This document shows positions 21,314 through 31,819 of a stretch of 32,811 bases of DNA, in pieces (within the stretch, counting starts at the first letter, position 1; each line of letters opens with the position of its first letter). Under the pieces are notes generated by a model. That model was not told the origin of the DNA and did no database searches. It was given only the letters and a program-made list of their open reading frames with translations. The stretch is from Clavulina sp. PMI_390 (taxonomy: Eukaryota > Basidiomycota > Agaricomycetes > Cantharellales > Hydnaceae): NCBI GenBank assembly GCA_015039315.1, contig WIDE01000194.1:6229-39039 (forward strand), read 5' to 3'. The position numbers were made by a program, and so were the translations under genes.

Positions 21314-22965
21314 TACCCGATAATTGCCCAGTGGCTGCAGAATCACCGGACTGTTGAGGTGAAATGAACAAGGAGAAGAGTGGGTCACCGAAGAACTCAG
21401 GTGATAACTTCACGAGCATTCGAGTCTAGTAGTGAGGGTGTTGAGAAGCATCCATCGTCTGTTGAAACCTGCCACCAGGTGACTGCCCGATTGTTAGCTA
21501 CAATTGCGCTTGTGTAGGGTCTGCGGGCCCCTGCAAGGTAGATAATGGGCAAGGCGACCTGAAGGTTCAAGAAAGCAGACGTTAACAGACTGTGAAAGGG
21601 CTAGAAGCATGTCTTCAACAATGTGAACAGATTCTCGGAAGTATTAACCATCCTGCGCCGCTCTCACACTGTGAAAAGACTGTCGGACAAACGGGAGGGT
21701 GCTTCCGGGCCGGTGTAGATGGGGCCGTATCCTAACTGCCCACACGAGTAGTGGGCGAGTGGGCTCGTGAGGATCGACCAAGGGAGACCGGTGCGGTTGC
21801 ACACTGGAAGTCATTTTGTATGCCACATGGTCCACCTGAATTTGTTTTGGGGGTTGCTGCGGGGCACGCAGGATCCTCATTCCTTGTTGCAACATTCATT
21901 AACGCTTTATGAACACTGGTAATCAGAGGAGCTGCGCCTCCCAAGGATTCAGTCACCACGCTTCCTCCTTGCCCTACATCTGACGAACCCCTCACCAAAC
22001 TCGATAAAAATGGCAAGGTCAAGTTGGCTAGCAGAATGCCATGCATTCTGTCTTAGTAGTGGTGGTCGCCGGTGTGCCGTCAAGTTTGCTCCACGCCACG
22101 AATCAAATACGTTGGCGGCTACCGTCTTCGAATAACCCTGTTTGTTGTGGCCGTCAGCTGGTAAGAACTGCAGAATAGATTTGATGGAGAATCCCTGGAG
22201 GCTTTATGGCCATCTGAGGATGGTACGATGTGGATAATAGCTTGACAGACCACAGTTGAAGGGAAAGTGTGCAAGCTTCAGGCTCTTCGATAAACCGCAT
22301 AACGGGCCGCATTATCGCGGGATGCCTTCCTCTGTCGTTTTGTCGACTGGAACGATTAACTAGTGACTGGTGTTGACGCGAAGGAGGGCGTGGTGAAAGT
22401 ATCGTCGAGTCGTCGACGGGAGTTTGGTGGAAGAGCTATACGTAGCAGGGTATCTCTGGGAGCATATCCTCGTTAGTAGCCGAGGAAACGAGGAGTCCCA
22501 TCATCCCAGAGGGGAGAGAGAATGTCTCATGGAAAGGGCTGGTATCGATTTCCGAGGAACTGGTGTTAACAAGCCCAGAGCACAACTCGTGACAGGGAGT
22601 TCACCATCAAACCATCAAGACAGCTTGGGTGGAGCTTAAGCATCGCTGCCTATTTGACAGATTTTCTGGGAGGTTGGAGATAATGATGTCCACATCGTAA
22701 GAATTATTGAGTAGGTAGAGCACTTGCCAAGACGCGTGAGAGCACCAACATGGCGACAAACAGAGACCATCAAACGGAAGGTGGCGGTCCGGTTTCCGTG
22801 ACTTCTTATGACCATTGTACTGAGTCTAGGCCATTGAAGATATGTAGATACAACAAGCAGAAAGAGTAACGTAAGCACGAGGAAAGCGAGTGTCTAGCAT
22901 GCGCATAGGTATCAGGGAGTGTGGGTAAAGCAGATTGCAGGTGAGGATGAGTGGTAGTGAGGGCA

Positions 22966-24825
22966 TTACTTCGTGGGCGTTTCAGGAACCATCGAGGGAA
23001 GGGTGAGATTCCCATTCTGGCCGGCTGAGAGTGTGTTTGAGCCGTGGGCAGTGGAAGACGAAAGGGAGTAGGATCGTGCGCGCTGCGGAGTCTCCTGGAC
23101 AAGGATACTCCCTCTGGAGCCTCCAGCTCCGCCGTTAGGATATATACTCTCTGGTTCCTCGCTAAACTCCATCGGGGTATCCTCATCATCATCCAAAGCA
23201 AATGGGTCCGGCCCCATACTCTCCTGCTTTACTTGGGAGTTCCAACCCAAACTGGACTTGGGACGAGCGAACCCAAAGTCACTCAGCGTCGCAGAGCGGC
23301 CAAATGTGCGTGCACCCGCGGGCGTCTCGGGAACGAACAGGGTAGACTGTTTCGATAGCGGGTGTGAGGGGACGGGAAGGTGAGGTTGCGATTCTCGTTG
23401 TGGATTAGATGACGTGCGAACAGGGACCCTTGGCTTCATGGCGCCGCCTGGCTTTGCGACGTCTTTTTCCCGCTCTTTACCCTTGGCAGAAGGAGCTGAG
23501 CCCAGTCCAGTAGGGCCAACGCTCGGGTCCCTTTGAACCGATACGCTTCGCCGCATCGAGACTTCTCGTCTCGAGCCAGCTGTCACAAGCGACGAGTTCG
23601 CGCCACCCGTATTCGACACAACAGAACTACTTCGTGTAAGGGTCCGTGCGGGGAGGGGTCGCGAGAGCGCGTCGTTCTGAGTGGCCCTCTGTTTCCCCTT
23701 TAATGCTTGTAGAGAGGAGGGTTCCATAGATGACTGCCGTGAAACAGGTAGCCCACGAATCTTGCGAGCATCAGGTGCAAAGGAAGGCCCAGGTTCATCT
23801 GCATCGGTCTCATCAATATCTTCGAAGATGTCGGGGAAGCATTTGCTTCGGAAAGACTCGTAAAGCGGGGTCGCGACCGTAGCAAATGTGGGTCGAACGA
23901 CATCGTCGCAAAAGGCCTGAAGCCAGTCACGCTCGGCTTGGAATGCCGAGGACGATGTTGACGGGCCTGCATTTTCAGAGATATGGGATTGTGTTTCCCG
24001 CCAGATGCATAGTCGATCAATGAGCATGTCGAGATTGTCTTGAAGGCCCTTTGAAGCGTTTGCTTTTCGCTTCCCCTTCCGCTTGCGTTTCTTGTCCGTG
24101 GATGGACTGTCGCTGTCCTCTGGTAGAGATAGAACGAGGAAGTGTAAAAGGACTTGGATCATTGCGCTAGATTCAAGAAAGCTCGAGGTCAGCTGGAGTA
24201 GTCACCCGCACAACAGACGACCCACTCTCGACGCTCGAAACGCTGCAACCACTTTTTCGTCCACAGAGCCTCTTTCTCAGATCCATCAGGCTCCAATGGT
24301 TTCGAATTGCTCTCTGGCCGTTTCTCGTGTGTCCATGCGAAGAGAATCATGGCTTCTTCTGCATCCTCACCGGTGCCACCACTTGTGATCATTTGCGGTA
24401 TCTCGACGCGGTATTTTGCGGATAGATCTTTCATGGAGAGTAGAAGGGGAGTCACTAATGACCTCAAAGGGCCTGTTGACGCGTCAGACGATGATCGAAC
24501 GCGTCGGAGGGTGGGTATGAATCTGGACAGAGAAGCAATGACCTGCAGAGGAGTGACGCGGATCCAGCATACGAGCAGATACGAATGAGCATGATCCCAC
24601 TATAGCACCACATCATGGCTTAGAGCTGCATACCTCTGGCATCCACAGAGTCTCGTAGTAGGTCCGCAGAACAAAGTCGTCTGGGCTCTCGTCGGCGGGA
24701 GCGCTTGTGAATGGATAGGACGCGACAACAGTGAAGGATGCATTCGTTGGCCAGTTTGCAGGACAGACGTTGCTTAATGAGTAGATAGCAGGAGAAATTG
24801 TCGCGTTCATCGTGGTTGAGGCCAT
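22966..24825 (-). CDS. SLD3: Sld3/Treslin-like replication initiation factor (candidate)
   Basis: Three exons (24825-24634, 24542-24226, 24166-22966) close to 569 residues. The central part resembles the Cdc45-binding region of fungal Sld3: a helical WLQRFERRDAMIQVLLHFLV joined across the last intron, a basic KKRKRKGKRK insert, then DNLDMLIDRLCIWRE and RDWLQAFCDDVVRP. The C-terminal 250 residues are disordered, rich in Ser, Pro and basic residues. They carry three E-T-P motifs (FVPETP, VQETP and a terminal VPETPTK). Known Sld3 is phosphorylated by CDK at S/TP sites and then binds the BRCT protein Dpb11/Cut5 to load Cdc45 at origins in the nucleus. Assignment rests on remembered family pattern, not alignment. 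An in-frame ATG at 24894 would add 23 residues. Confidence 0.62.
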
Positions 24826-25314
24826 AACAGGAAGGCTGGCGCTTAACCGTGGGGAATGCTGATGTGACCACAACGTGTTTCTTTGTCTACACATCTACCC
24901 ACTATATGTATCTCGCACATGATCCAAATACTTTATCCTCCTGACCTTATTGCTGAGCGGGTTTGCAATTACCAGACTATTTTTAGGCTATGGCTCTATT
25001 CTCTCAATGGAAGCCCCTCAGACACAGTCAACTCGCATGCCAGAAGCACCCAGTGATTGTTACGACAGGGAAGGCCAAAAATACTTGCAGTCTGGACTCC
25101 ACTAAGCTTTCGCATGAACTTGTCCGACTGTTCATCACTAATTTTAATCCACCCTTTACGTTTGAATCTGCGTGGGGACCTCGGCGCTGTGTCAATGAAT
25201 TGATATGACGTCCGAATCTGAGATCCTGCCTGTACGTTAAAAAGCTGCGCACGCTGGGTGGCCTCACCTCCCTTTGCCCCTCCTGCCACCTCAAGCACAC
25301 CGTTGACAGCGATC
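24826..25314. other. Divergent intergenic region, Sld3-like / secreted protein
   Basis: The 489 bp between divergent starts show no gene of their own. Presumably they contain both promoters. I see no clear TATA element. Confidence 0.5.
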
Positions 25315-25662
25315 ATGATCCTTGCACGCTTCTTCGTCACTCTTGTTGCGATTATGCTCTCGTCGCTGGCGTTGGTCCAAGGGGCGGCGATCCCAACACC
25401 TGCTGCGCTGGAAGCAACAACACCTCCCACCTCTCATCGAGGCCCACACACACAGTCTCAAGGGCTAGCTGGCCTGCTGCAGCATGTTTCCCAAATCGTC
25501 CAAGCCCCATTCGACATCGGCCCAGTACTAGCAGTGGAGGAAAAGCCTAAACCCCTTCAGCGACCCAACGCGTCCCAGAAGACAGGACGAATGTCGACTG
25601 ACGAACCCGTTGACGAATCAAGCGGGCGAAGACGCCCAAAGAGGATCCGTTACCACCCATAA
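25315..25662 (+). CDS. Small predicted secreted protein, unknown function
   Basis: A single-exon frame of 115 residues from the ATG at 25315. An in-frame ATG at 25258 exists, but starting there would bury the signal peptide. The N-terminus is a clear signal sequence (MILARFFVTLVAIMLSSLAL, then VQGAAIP with likely cleavage after the Gly or Ala). The mature part is low complexity and Pro/Thr/Gln-rich, with no Cys, and it ends in a very basic tail (GRRRPKRIRYHP). It could be a secreted peptide precursor or effector-like protein. The basic tail contains RR/KR pairs that a Kex2-type protease might cut. I do not recognise a family. Confidence 0.5.
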   Translation: MILARFFVTLVAIMLSSLALVQGAAIPTPAALEATTPPTSHRGPHTQSQGLAGLLQHVSQIVQAPFDIGPVLAVEEKPKPLQRPNASQKTGRMSTDEPVDESSGRRRPKRIRYHP

Positions 25663-26281
25663 TCTCACTCCTCGATCCTCTCACCCCTCCAAAATTATCC
25701 CCCGTCTCCGATTTCTCCAAATGGACCATTTTGTTCTCCAGCTGTCGAGTTTCTCCCCTCCTCTCCCACGACAATACGACACGACCCCCTCATTCAAGAC
25801 CATGGACTTTTTATCCTTATCTACGGACTTTTCCATTTTCTTCCTGCACCAAACCCTCTTTCTACGCACATCGCGTTCCCAATCCCCTCTCCCTCTCTTG
25901 ACCCATAGTGAGTAGTTATTCACGTTAAATATCTGAAGGACTTTTTCTGACATTTGGATCAAGCAGCACAGCCAACCTATCGCTTGGTTAACCCCGCGAT
26001 GCATTACCTCTTGTGAGCTGGCGACCTCTAGTGGACAGCTTCCCGTGCCCGTAAGTTGCATCTTCCGAATCTCAAGTCTAGTCACTCTAATAATCTACCC
26101 AAAGACACCCCTCAATCCCTAAATGCACCTCAGATGGCCCGATCCGCCGCACTCATTGACTGCTCATGACATATACTTTGGACTCGTTGGTACCCGATCT
26201 ACCCTGGTAGAATAGTAATAATACAGTTATTGGTCGTGTCACTCCATAAAATCCGTGAACCACAATTCGTCTGATGCTATC
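25663..26281. other. Intergenic, strongly pyrimidine-rich on the plus strand
   Basis: From about 25663 to 25905 the plus strand is dominated by C and T, with runs such as CTCCCCTCCTCTCCC. It is probably the 3' UTR of the secreted-protein gene, or the reverse complement of the purine-rich 3' flank of the permease. No gene is supported. Confidence 0.5.
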
Positions 26282-28726
26282 TCAGAACACTGCCTTTGCA
26301 GTTTTGCGCGCGAATCCTTTTAATGTCTCGATCATTGGGGGCTTGCTTTCGACCTCTGTTGAGCCCGTGAGAGATGAGTTCTCGTGTGCTTCTTCAGCAC
26401 GTTCTGCCCTGAGGAGATCGAAGAGGTACGCTAGGTCGATCTCCGCTGCTGGGGTCCACCATTTCGTCAGTGTCTTATGATAGACCTTGACTGCGAAATA
26501 CACCCCTGTTGTGAAATGGTCATCAAGCCAGGTGTTAGATTACAGTGAAGCGGAGGGATGGTATGGACGAGCTCCTGCGTACCAATGAAGATGAACAAGC
26601 TGAGATACGAAGAGAGGAAGGTTGAGGACCTCCAATTTCCTTTCAAGAACACCTGGAACCCTGAGCGTAGCGGTCAAGGGGTCAGCTCTATGTCGCTCTG
26701 GATGGCATAGATAGACGCACCGCTGAAAAATACAACCATACCACTCCAGAACATGCCAAACCAGGCAGTATATGGCTGGCCCCACGATGCGTAAGGCAGC
26801 TCTATTTGACACTTCGTCAGATGAAGAGAGTCTCGGAAGAATCGAATCATATATCTATTCCTCACCCTCTCGTGAATAACCCTGAGCCTTCATCCCAGCT
26901 TGCATGCGGATCGAAGTAAGGCAGATAATGACAAATGAAATGAGGCCAGCGACTGTGGACAGGTTGAGCAGCCAGATAAGAGCCTGCATCGAGTTGTATT
27001 GCACGCTGAGGTAGGCGGCCGATCCGAAGAGCGAAGAGACGAGTACAGCAACGTACGGGGTTCTGGAAGACAACCCATGAGAACGGGAGGGGCAGCTCAC
27101 CCTAAGGACCACTTACCCGAAGCGGTTCGTAGTTAGGAAGACACGGTGTGCCATTCCATCGTTCGCAAGTCCCAGTAGGGTACGCGACGCGAAGAACACA
27201 CAAGAGCACCCCTTACCACAAGATAAAGCGTTCAGGATGGGACATTATTCGCTGAGACTAGATATGGGCAGACTTACAGAGCTGAAAGCAGAAGTCATCA
27301 CGACTGCATTGACAATGCCAGGCAAAGTTTTGATACCCGCGAGCTTGATCGCGATCACAAACGGTGCTGTGGCAGCTGTACCATCACTCTTCCCAAGCTC
27401 GGGAGAGTTAGCTGGCACAATCAAGCTCATGATGAAGATTGTCAACACATAGAAGCAACCTAGACGGATGAACGTCCTCCTTGTGGCTTTAGGAATCGCC
27501 CTGCGAGGATTACGGCTCTCCGAACCAGACATCCCAACAATCTGAATGTCCTTGTACGCAAAGGCGGCATTGACTAGCGTGGCCCATGTGGCGAGGAACT
27601 TCCCCGTAGCACCAGGAATAGAGCCACCTGCGTAAGTCAGATTGACAAATGGGCCGGGATGCGCCCAGTAGCGGAATCCGAGCCGTTCTTGGCCCGGAAC
27701 AGCACCCACGTCGATAAGGAAGCCGACAAGGAGTAGCCCAATAATCAAGCAAATCTTGAGGCATGCGAAAAAGAACTCTGTCTCGCCGTACACCCTGTGA
27801 TGCCACGCGAGAGAACTTGTCAGTCGAGATGCGTGTGAACCGTTTGCACTGCTGTGTCACACCTGACTGGGGTGAGGTTTACGATAACAATCAAAGCCCA
27901 AAACAGGGAGATCCAGACGGCAGCATTAACATTTGGGGCCCAGTATGCCGCAAGGCCAGAAGCAGCGACGATCTCAACCGCTTGAGTCAAAGCAATGTCG
28001 TACTATTTGGATGAGTTATTAGTGCTATACCACACTGATCGGACAATCACGGCGAACGAACCCAGAAATTCCAGCCCACGGTCACAGCCAATGATCGATC
28101 AACAAAAACCGCGGTATGACGCACAAAGCCACCAGCAACTGGCATACTAGGGAGAGTTGTCAGCAGTGATTACGCAAATTCACAAGGGTAGAGAGTCTTA
28201 CAACGCAGCCATTTCACCGGACGATACAGCGACTAGGTGGCCGTATGTCAATTCGAGGCTTCGAAGGCAGGTTCAGGGATGGGAGAGTTCGCTCACCGGC
28301 CCCAGTGATAAACGCCATAAAAGTATACCCGATCTGAATGTAAAAGGACGCCGAACGAGCTCATAAACTCAGCGATGATGATTTGCGCATCTGTAACATT
28401 TGACCCACCAAGGCTCCCACAGGCCCGCTATCGGCGAGAGCAGCACCACTGGACAAGAAGAGCCCGGTCTATGGAGCAGGAGAATTCAACATAGATGGAG
28501 ATTGTGAGTCATCGTCGCATGCAATACGCGAAAATCGGGGTCCTACCCCTATCATTCCAGCTAATGAAATCATCTGAAGATGCCTAGATCGCAGTCCTCG
28601 GTGTACGTGAGCCTTCTCGAACGCGTTCTGCCAGGATTTTGTGGACGCGATCGAGGGAGTAGGGGTCGCCTCTTTTGGCTCCGAGGCCTCTGGGGCTGAT
28701 GCCCATGATGGTTTCTCCGATGACAT
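26282..28726 (-). CDS. Amino acid permease (APC superfamily, YAT family)
   Basis: Twelve exons close to 494 residues: 28726-28547, 28468-28409, 28333-28297, 28232-28202, 28146-28062, 28002-27863, 27794-27278, 27211-27117, 27062-26866, 26801-26721, 26660-26583, 26505-26282. The polar cytosolic N-terminus leads into the first membrane helix with the diagnostic LRSRHLQMISLAGMIGTGLF. Then come GPVGALIGYTF, SSGEMAALMPVAGGF, YWAPNVNAAVWISLFWALIV, VYGETEFFF, PGATGKFLATWATLVNAAFAYK, a loop GSESRNPRRAIPKATRRTFI, SRTLLGLANDG and ELPYASWGQPY. This family imports amino acids with protons across the plasma membrane. The C-terminal tail is cytosolic and charged. Two exons are only 31 and 37 nt. The substrate cannot be assigned. 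Confidence 0.92.
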
Positions 28727-29350
28727 AGCTTCAAACAGACACTAGAGGGGCAAATTGGTGGATGGAGCACTGAAAGTTGGTTTTGGTTGTCTCGGAGGAT
28801 TATATACTGTCTCCTATGGAGTATTGCGCACCGGTGTCTCGGACTCCACTGAGGGAGGAACTGCAGGGTTCTGGGAGAAAAATGGCAGTTAAAAGAGCAG
28901 GAAAAAGATGTTGAGGGATTTCGGCAACCGAGGGTCGTGGGACGGAAGCACTTCAACGTACGCGTCGGCGAGCTGGGGACCCGCAAGCTTGTTTCCACGG
29001 TTTACAAGGAGGTAGCAGGATAGCTTGAAGGGTCGGAGATTGTGGCTTGAGATCAGATGGACGCAATAAATGCACTTCCTTGTCGAAATGGCTTGCTGAC
29101 ACTAAGTCGATCTTCGACTACTTGGATCCGTAGGTGACGAATGAGAGTAGCGAATGTTGCACGCTCAGCTGGCAGAAGACATCACATGATTATCTTGATG
29201 TAGGTATGTAAGCTCTCCTAGAGGCCTCCACATCGGTGATTCCAGGAAGACAGGGTCTCCTATGCGGTGCCGGGACGATTCGAAGGGCCTCAATTCACAA
29301 GCATGAGTCGTGGGAGGTGGAAAAATAGCGGCGTTTTTGAGCCTTCGACG
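28727..29350. other. Intergenic upstream of the permease
   Basis: Apart from the permease promoter I see no supported feature. A 142-codon minus-strand frame (28998-28570) overlaps the permease first exon out of frame and has only shadow composition. Confidence 0.5.
28800..28806 (-). promoter_or_regulatory. TATA box of the permease gene
   Basis: The minus strand reads TATATAA, about 74 bp upstream of the ATG at 28726. Confidence 0.5.
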
Positions 29351-29872
29351 CTAGCTGGGAAGGGTGCCCAAACACTGAGCTATCAGAATTGATAACAGGG
29401 ATCCCGTATCCTGGCGTTGGATGGGGCAATTGAGTTGACTGAAAGTGTGCGCCCTCAAAGTCACCGGCGATCTCAAGACCGCACAGCAGAAGGCCATTGA
29501 GCTCATTCCGAGAACTTGAGAGTCACTAAAATTCAAGAATAGAAGTTCTGACACATATTCCATTACGAGGTGTTCGGCATGCGATAGAAGAGCATTATGG
29601 AGGGGACGATCACCATCACGTGCTGGTTTAGAGTTGTGGTGGTTTGTTTTGGATTTGTGGTCCCAGGACTGAACGCTCTTCGATTTTTTTTTCCTTGGCC
29701 TTTTTTTCGATAACCCTGATCTCCCAGCTTTACCTGTGATGTGAGTATCCCGGACTATTATGATGGCCTTTGGCCTTTCTCTAGGATGAGAACCTTTAGA
29801 TGACGAGTCTGAACCACTCCCTCGAGGCTTCCTCTTGGGACGTGAACGTGACGAGTCAACAAAAATTACCAT
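29351..29872 (-). CDS. Basic hypothetical protein, doubtful
   Basis: An uninterrupted frame of 173 residues with a start 104 bp from the divergent TSR4 start. The first 75 residues are very basic (KRKPRGSGSD, KKRPRKKKSKS), nuclear-localisation-like. The rest has alternating polar and hydrophobic segments (HLVMEYVSELLFL) without a family pattern. The Lys run is encoded by A-rich minus-strand sequence, so composition could produce it by chance. It may be one exon of a longer gene, or not coding. Confidence 0.3.
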   Translation of the reverse strand: MVIFVDSSRSRPKRKPRGSGSDSSSKGSHPRERPKAIIIVRDTHITGKAGRSGLSKKRPRKKKSKSVQSWDHKSKTNHHNSKPARDGDRPLHNALLSHAEHLVMEYVSELLFLNFSDSQVLGMSSMAFCCAVLRSPVTLRAHTFSQLNCPIQRQDTGSLLSILIAQCLGTLPS

Positions 29873-29976
29873 TCATGCTTTCCTGATTTTCCGTTATTCA
29901 ACCTGGGGCCTACGAAAATAGCAGCTGATTGATCTATTGCACCTTTTCCCAGATTATCTTGCTATCACCACCATCA

Positions 29977-31819
29977 ATGCCGCATTACGACGACTATTCC
30001 GATTCAGACGATTCAGATGTAGAGGAGACGCAGACGACTGTGCTTCTTGGTCTCCCCGATGGGCCTATTAGCACTGCTGGAGATCTCTCTAAACCAAGAA
30101 TATCGAGAATAGGCGGCACTCCTGTACATACGTCGTCTAATCAATATCTTTTTCCCTCTCCCACCGCTCTGACCTTGCTCGTCATGATTGAAGGTATATC
30201 CCATCGGCGTACCAACGCCCTCACTGAGTGTTTCAACGTGTGATACTTGCCAAAATCCCATGGAACTGCTCGTGCAATTATGGTGCCCGCTCGAATCAAG
30301 TGCGTTCGATCGCACCCTCCACGTGTGGGGCTGTTCAAGACCGGGTTGTCAACGAAAACAGGGAAGGTATGTTCCATTTTCGGGAGATTTGCAATCATTT
30401 CGAGTTAGTCAGTAATTGAGGTCGAAATTTGCGGCGTGGATGCTCCATCGTCACATTCACGTCGGGATTTGGTTTTTGTTGCTCTATACAGTGTGAAGTC
30501 CATGCGTGCCCTCCGTTACAATGCGAAATATGCCGCTAAACTTGAGGCGAGACGGCAAATCCAGGCGGCGAAAAAAGCTGCTGTGCCGAAGGCCAAGTCC
30601 ACCGTCAATCCATTCTCGGTGAGCAAGCTCTTCTTGTGAATCTCCCTCCACATTCGCGAGTTGATTCCCCGGATGGTCAGACGAGTGCTGCGTCTAGTGG
30701 TCCGCAGTTGTTTGGTGGAGGGTTCGGAGACGATGAGACACCGAATGATGATGCTTGGGGGGCTCAGGCAGAAGGGGATGCCGAATCGTCCGGCGACCCC
30801 TCCTCAGCCTCTGAGGGCGAAGATGAGGGAGAGGACGAAGAGGAAGAATCTGCTCCTGCTCCTCCGACATCTACATCCGATGAAGTATCTGCTCTAGCGG
30901 CGTCCCTTGAAGAAACCACCATTTCATCCAAACCCTCGGCTCCCTCTCACCCTCCTCTTTACCTCGACACTGTCTTTGAATATATCACTCCCGTCGTCAC
31001 GAATGACGCAGCGAGTAAATTCGCCAAAAAGACTGCTTCCCAATCGCAAGATGGCGGTGATAACCCGTGGGGTGTAGAGGGGTACGAGAAGATGCAAGGC
31101 ATCGACGAAGTATTCGAGCGGTTCGTTGCGCGTGTTGAGAACGAGCCTCAGCAATGTCTTCGGTGAGAGCATTCTTTCTTGTTCCTGAGTTACTCATCTT
31201 TTCCACATCTTGATGCGGCCTAGTACTCACATCAACTCGATTGCTTTCCTTTATGAATTCGCCAATTCGTAGATATGATCTCAGAGGCACACCTCTACCC
31301 TTCGCGACTGAATCAACATACAAGCATCTATTCCCCCTCGAGTCGTCTGTTCCTGCTGCACCAGGCACCCGCGTCGCCGTCACGGGCGGTAAAGAATCCA
31401 TCTCGGCCGCGCAACCCAACTCGTCGAATGACGCAGGCCGCCGCGTTTATGACCCGCGCACGATCCCTGTATGCGACGCGTGCGGGAGCAACCGGGTGTT
31501 CGAGTGCCAGCTTATGCCGAACCTGATCAACGTTATCCGCCAGGCGCGCCGCGCTGGAGCCGCGGATAGCAATAAGAAGAATAAGAATAAGCAGACGGAT
31601 GAGGAGCGACGGGCGGAGGTGGCGCGTATTCTGAAAGGTGAAGTGGACCCTGCTGATGGAGGAGAGTCGGGCGGGCTTCTTGGGGATATGGAGTGGGGTA
31701 CGGCGATGGTTTTCTCATGTGAGAAGGATTGTTGTCGCGTGAAGGGCGCAGATGGGGTGTGGGTCGAGGCGAAGCAAGGCTGGAAGGATGAATATGTCCT
31801 CATTCAATGGGATGTATGA
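29977..31819 (+). CDS. TSR4: Tsr4/PDCD2 family ribosome assembly chaperone
   Basis: Five exons close to 491 residues: 29977-30123, 30194-30366, 30492-30618, 30681-31162, 31273-31819. The acidic N-terminus (DDYSDSDDSDVEETQTTVLL) leads to RIGGTP and a Cys-rich zinc segment (CDTCQNPMELLVQLWCP and WGCSRPGCQ), as in PDCD2 N-terminal regions. An acidic disordered linker follows, then the PDCD2 C-terminal domain with CDACGSNRVFECQLMPNLIN and a final EYVLIQWDV. The family binds nascent uS5 (Rps2) and escorts it into 40S precursors; loss in yeast causes 20S pre-rRNA accumulation. It acts in cytoplasm and nucleus. Introns of 125 and 110 nt are longer than usual for the window. The start is the first ATG before the acidic region. 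Confidence 0.92.

Larger units (their letters stand above)
20784..22965. other. Gene-poor stretch, 2.2 kb
   Basis: Open frames on both strands are all about 100 codons or shorter, with no motif, signal peptide or convincing splice pairs. The right part is the dioxygenase promoter plus the 3' flank of the Sld3-like gene. A 12-bp direct repeat (AGCACCAATCAT) occurs at 21275-21286 and 21302-21313. A non-coding transcript or a fast-evolving gene cannot be excluded. Confidence 0.5.

Noticed and set aside
22966..23358. Plus- and minus-strand frames of 104 to 131 codons around the Sld3-like tail
   Set aside because: Shadows of a GC-rich, disordered coding exon.
24826..24894. Upstream in-frame start for the Sld3-like gene
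   Set aside because: The extra 23 residues are low in information. The ATG at 24825 is an adequate start, though the upstream one is not excluded.
28570..28998. 142-codon minus-strand frame
   Set aside because: Overlaps the permease first exon in another frame and has no recognisable content.
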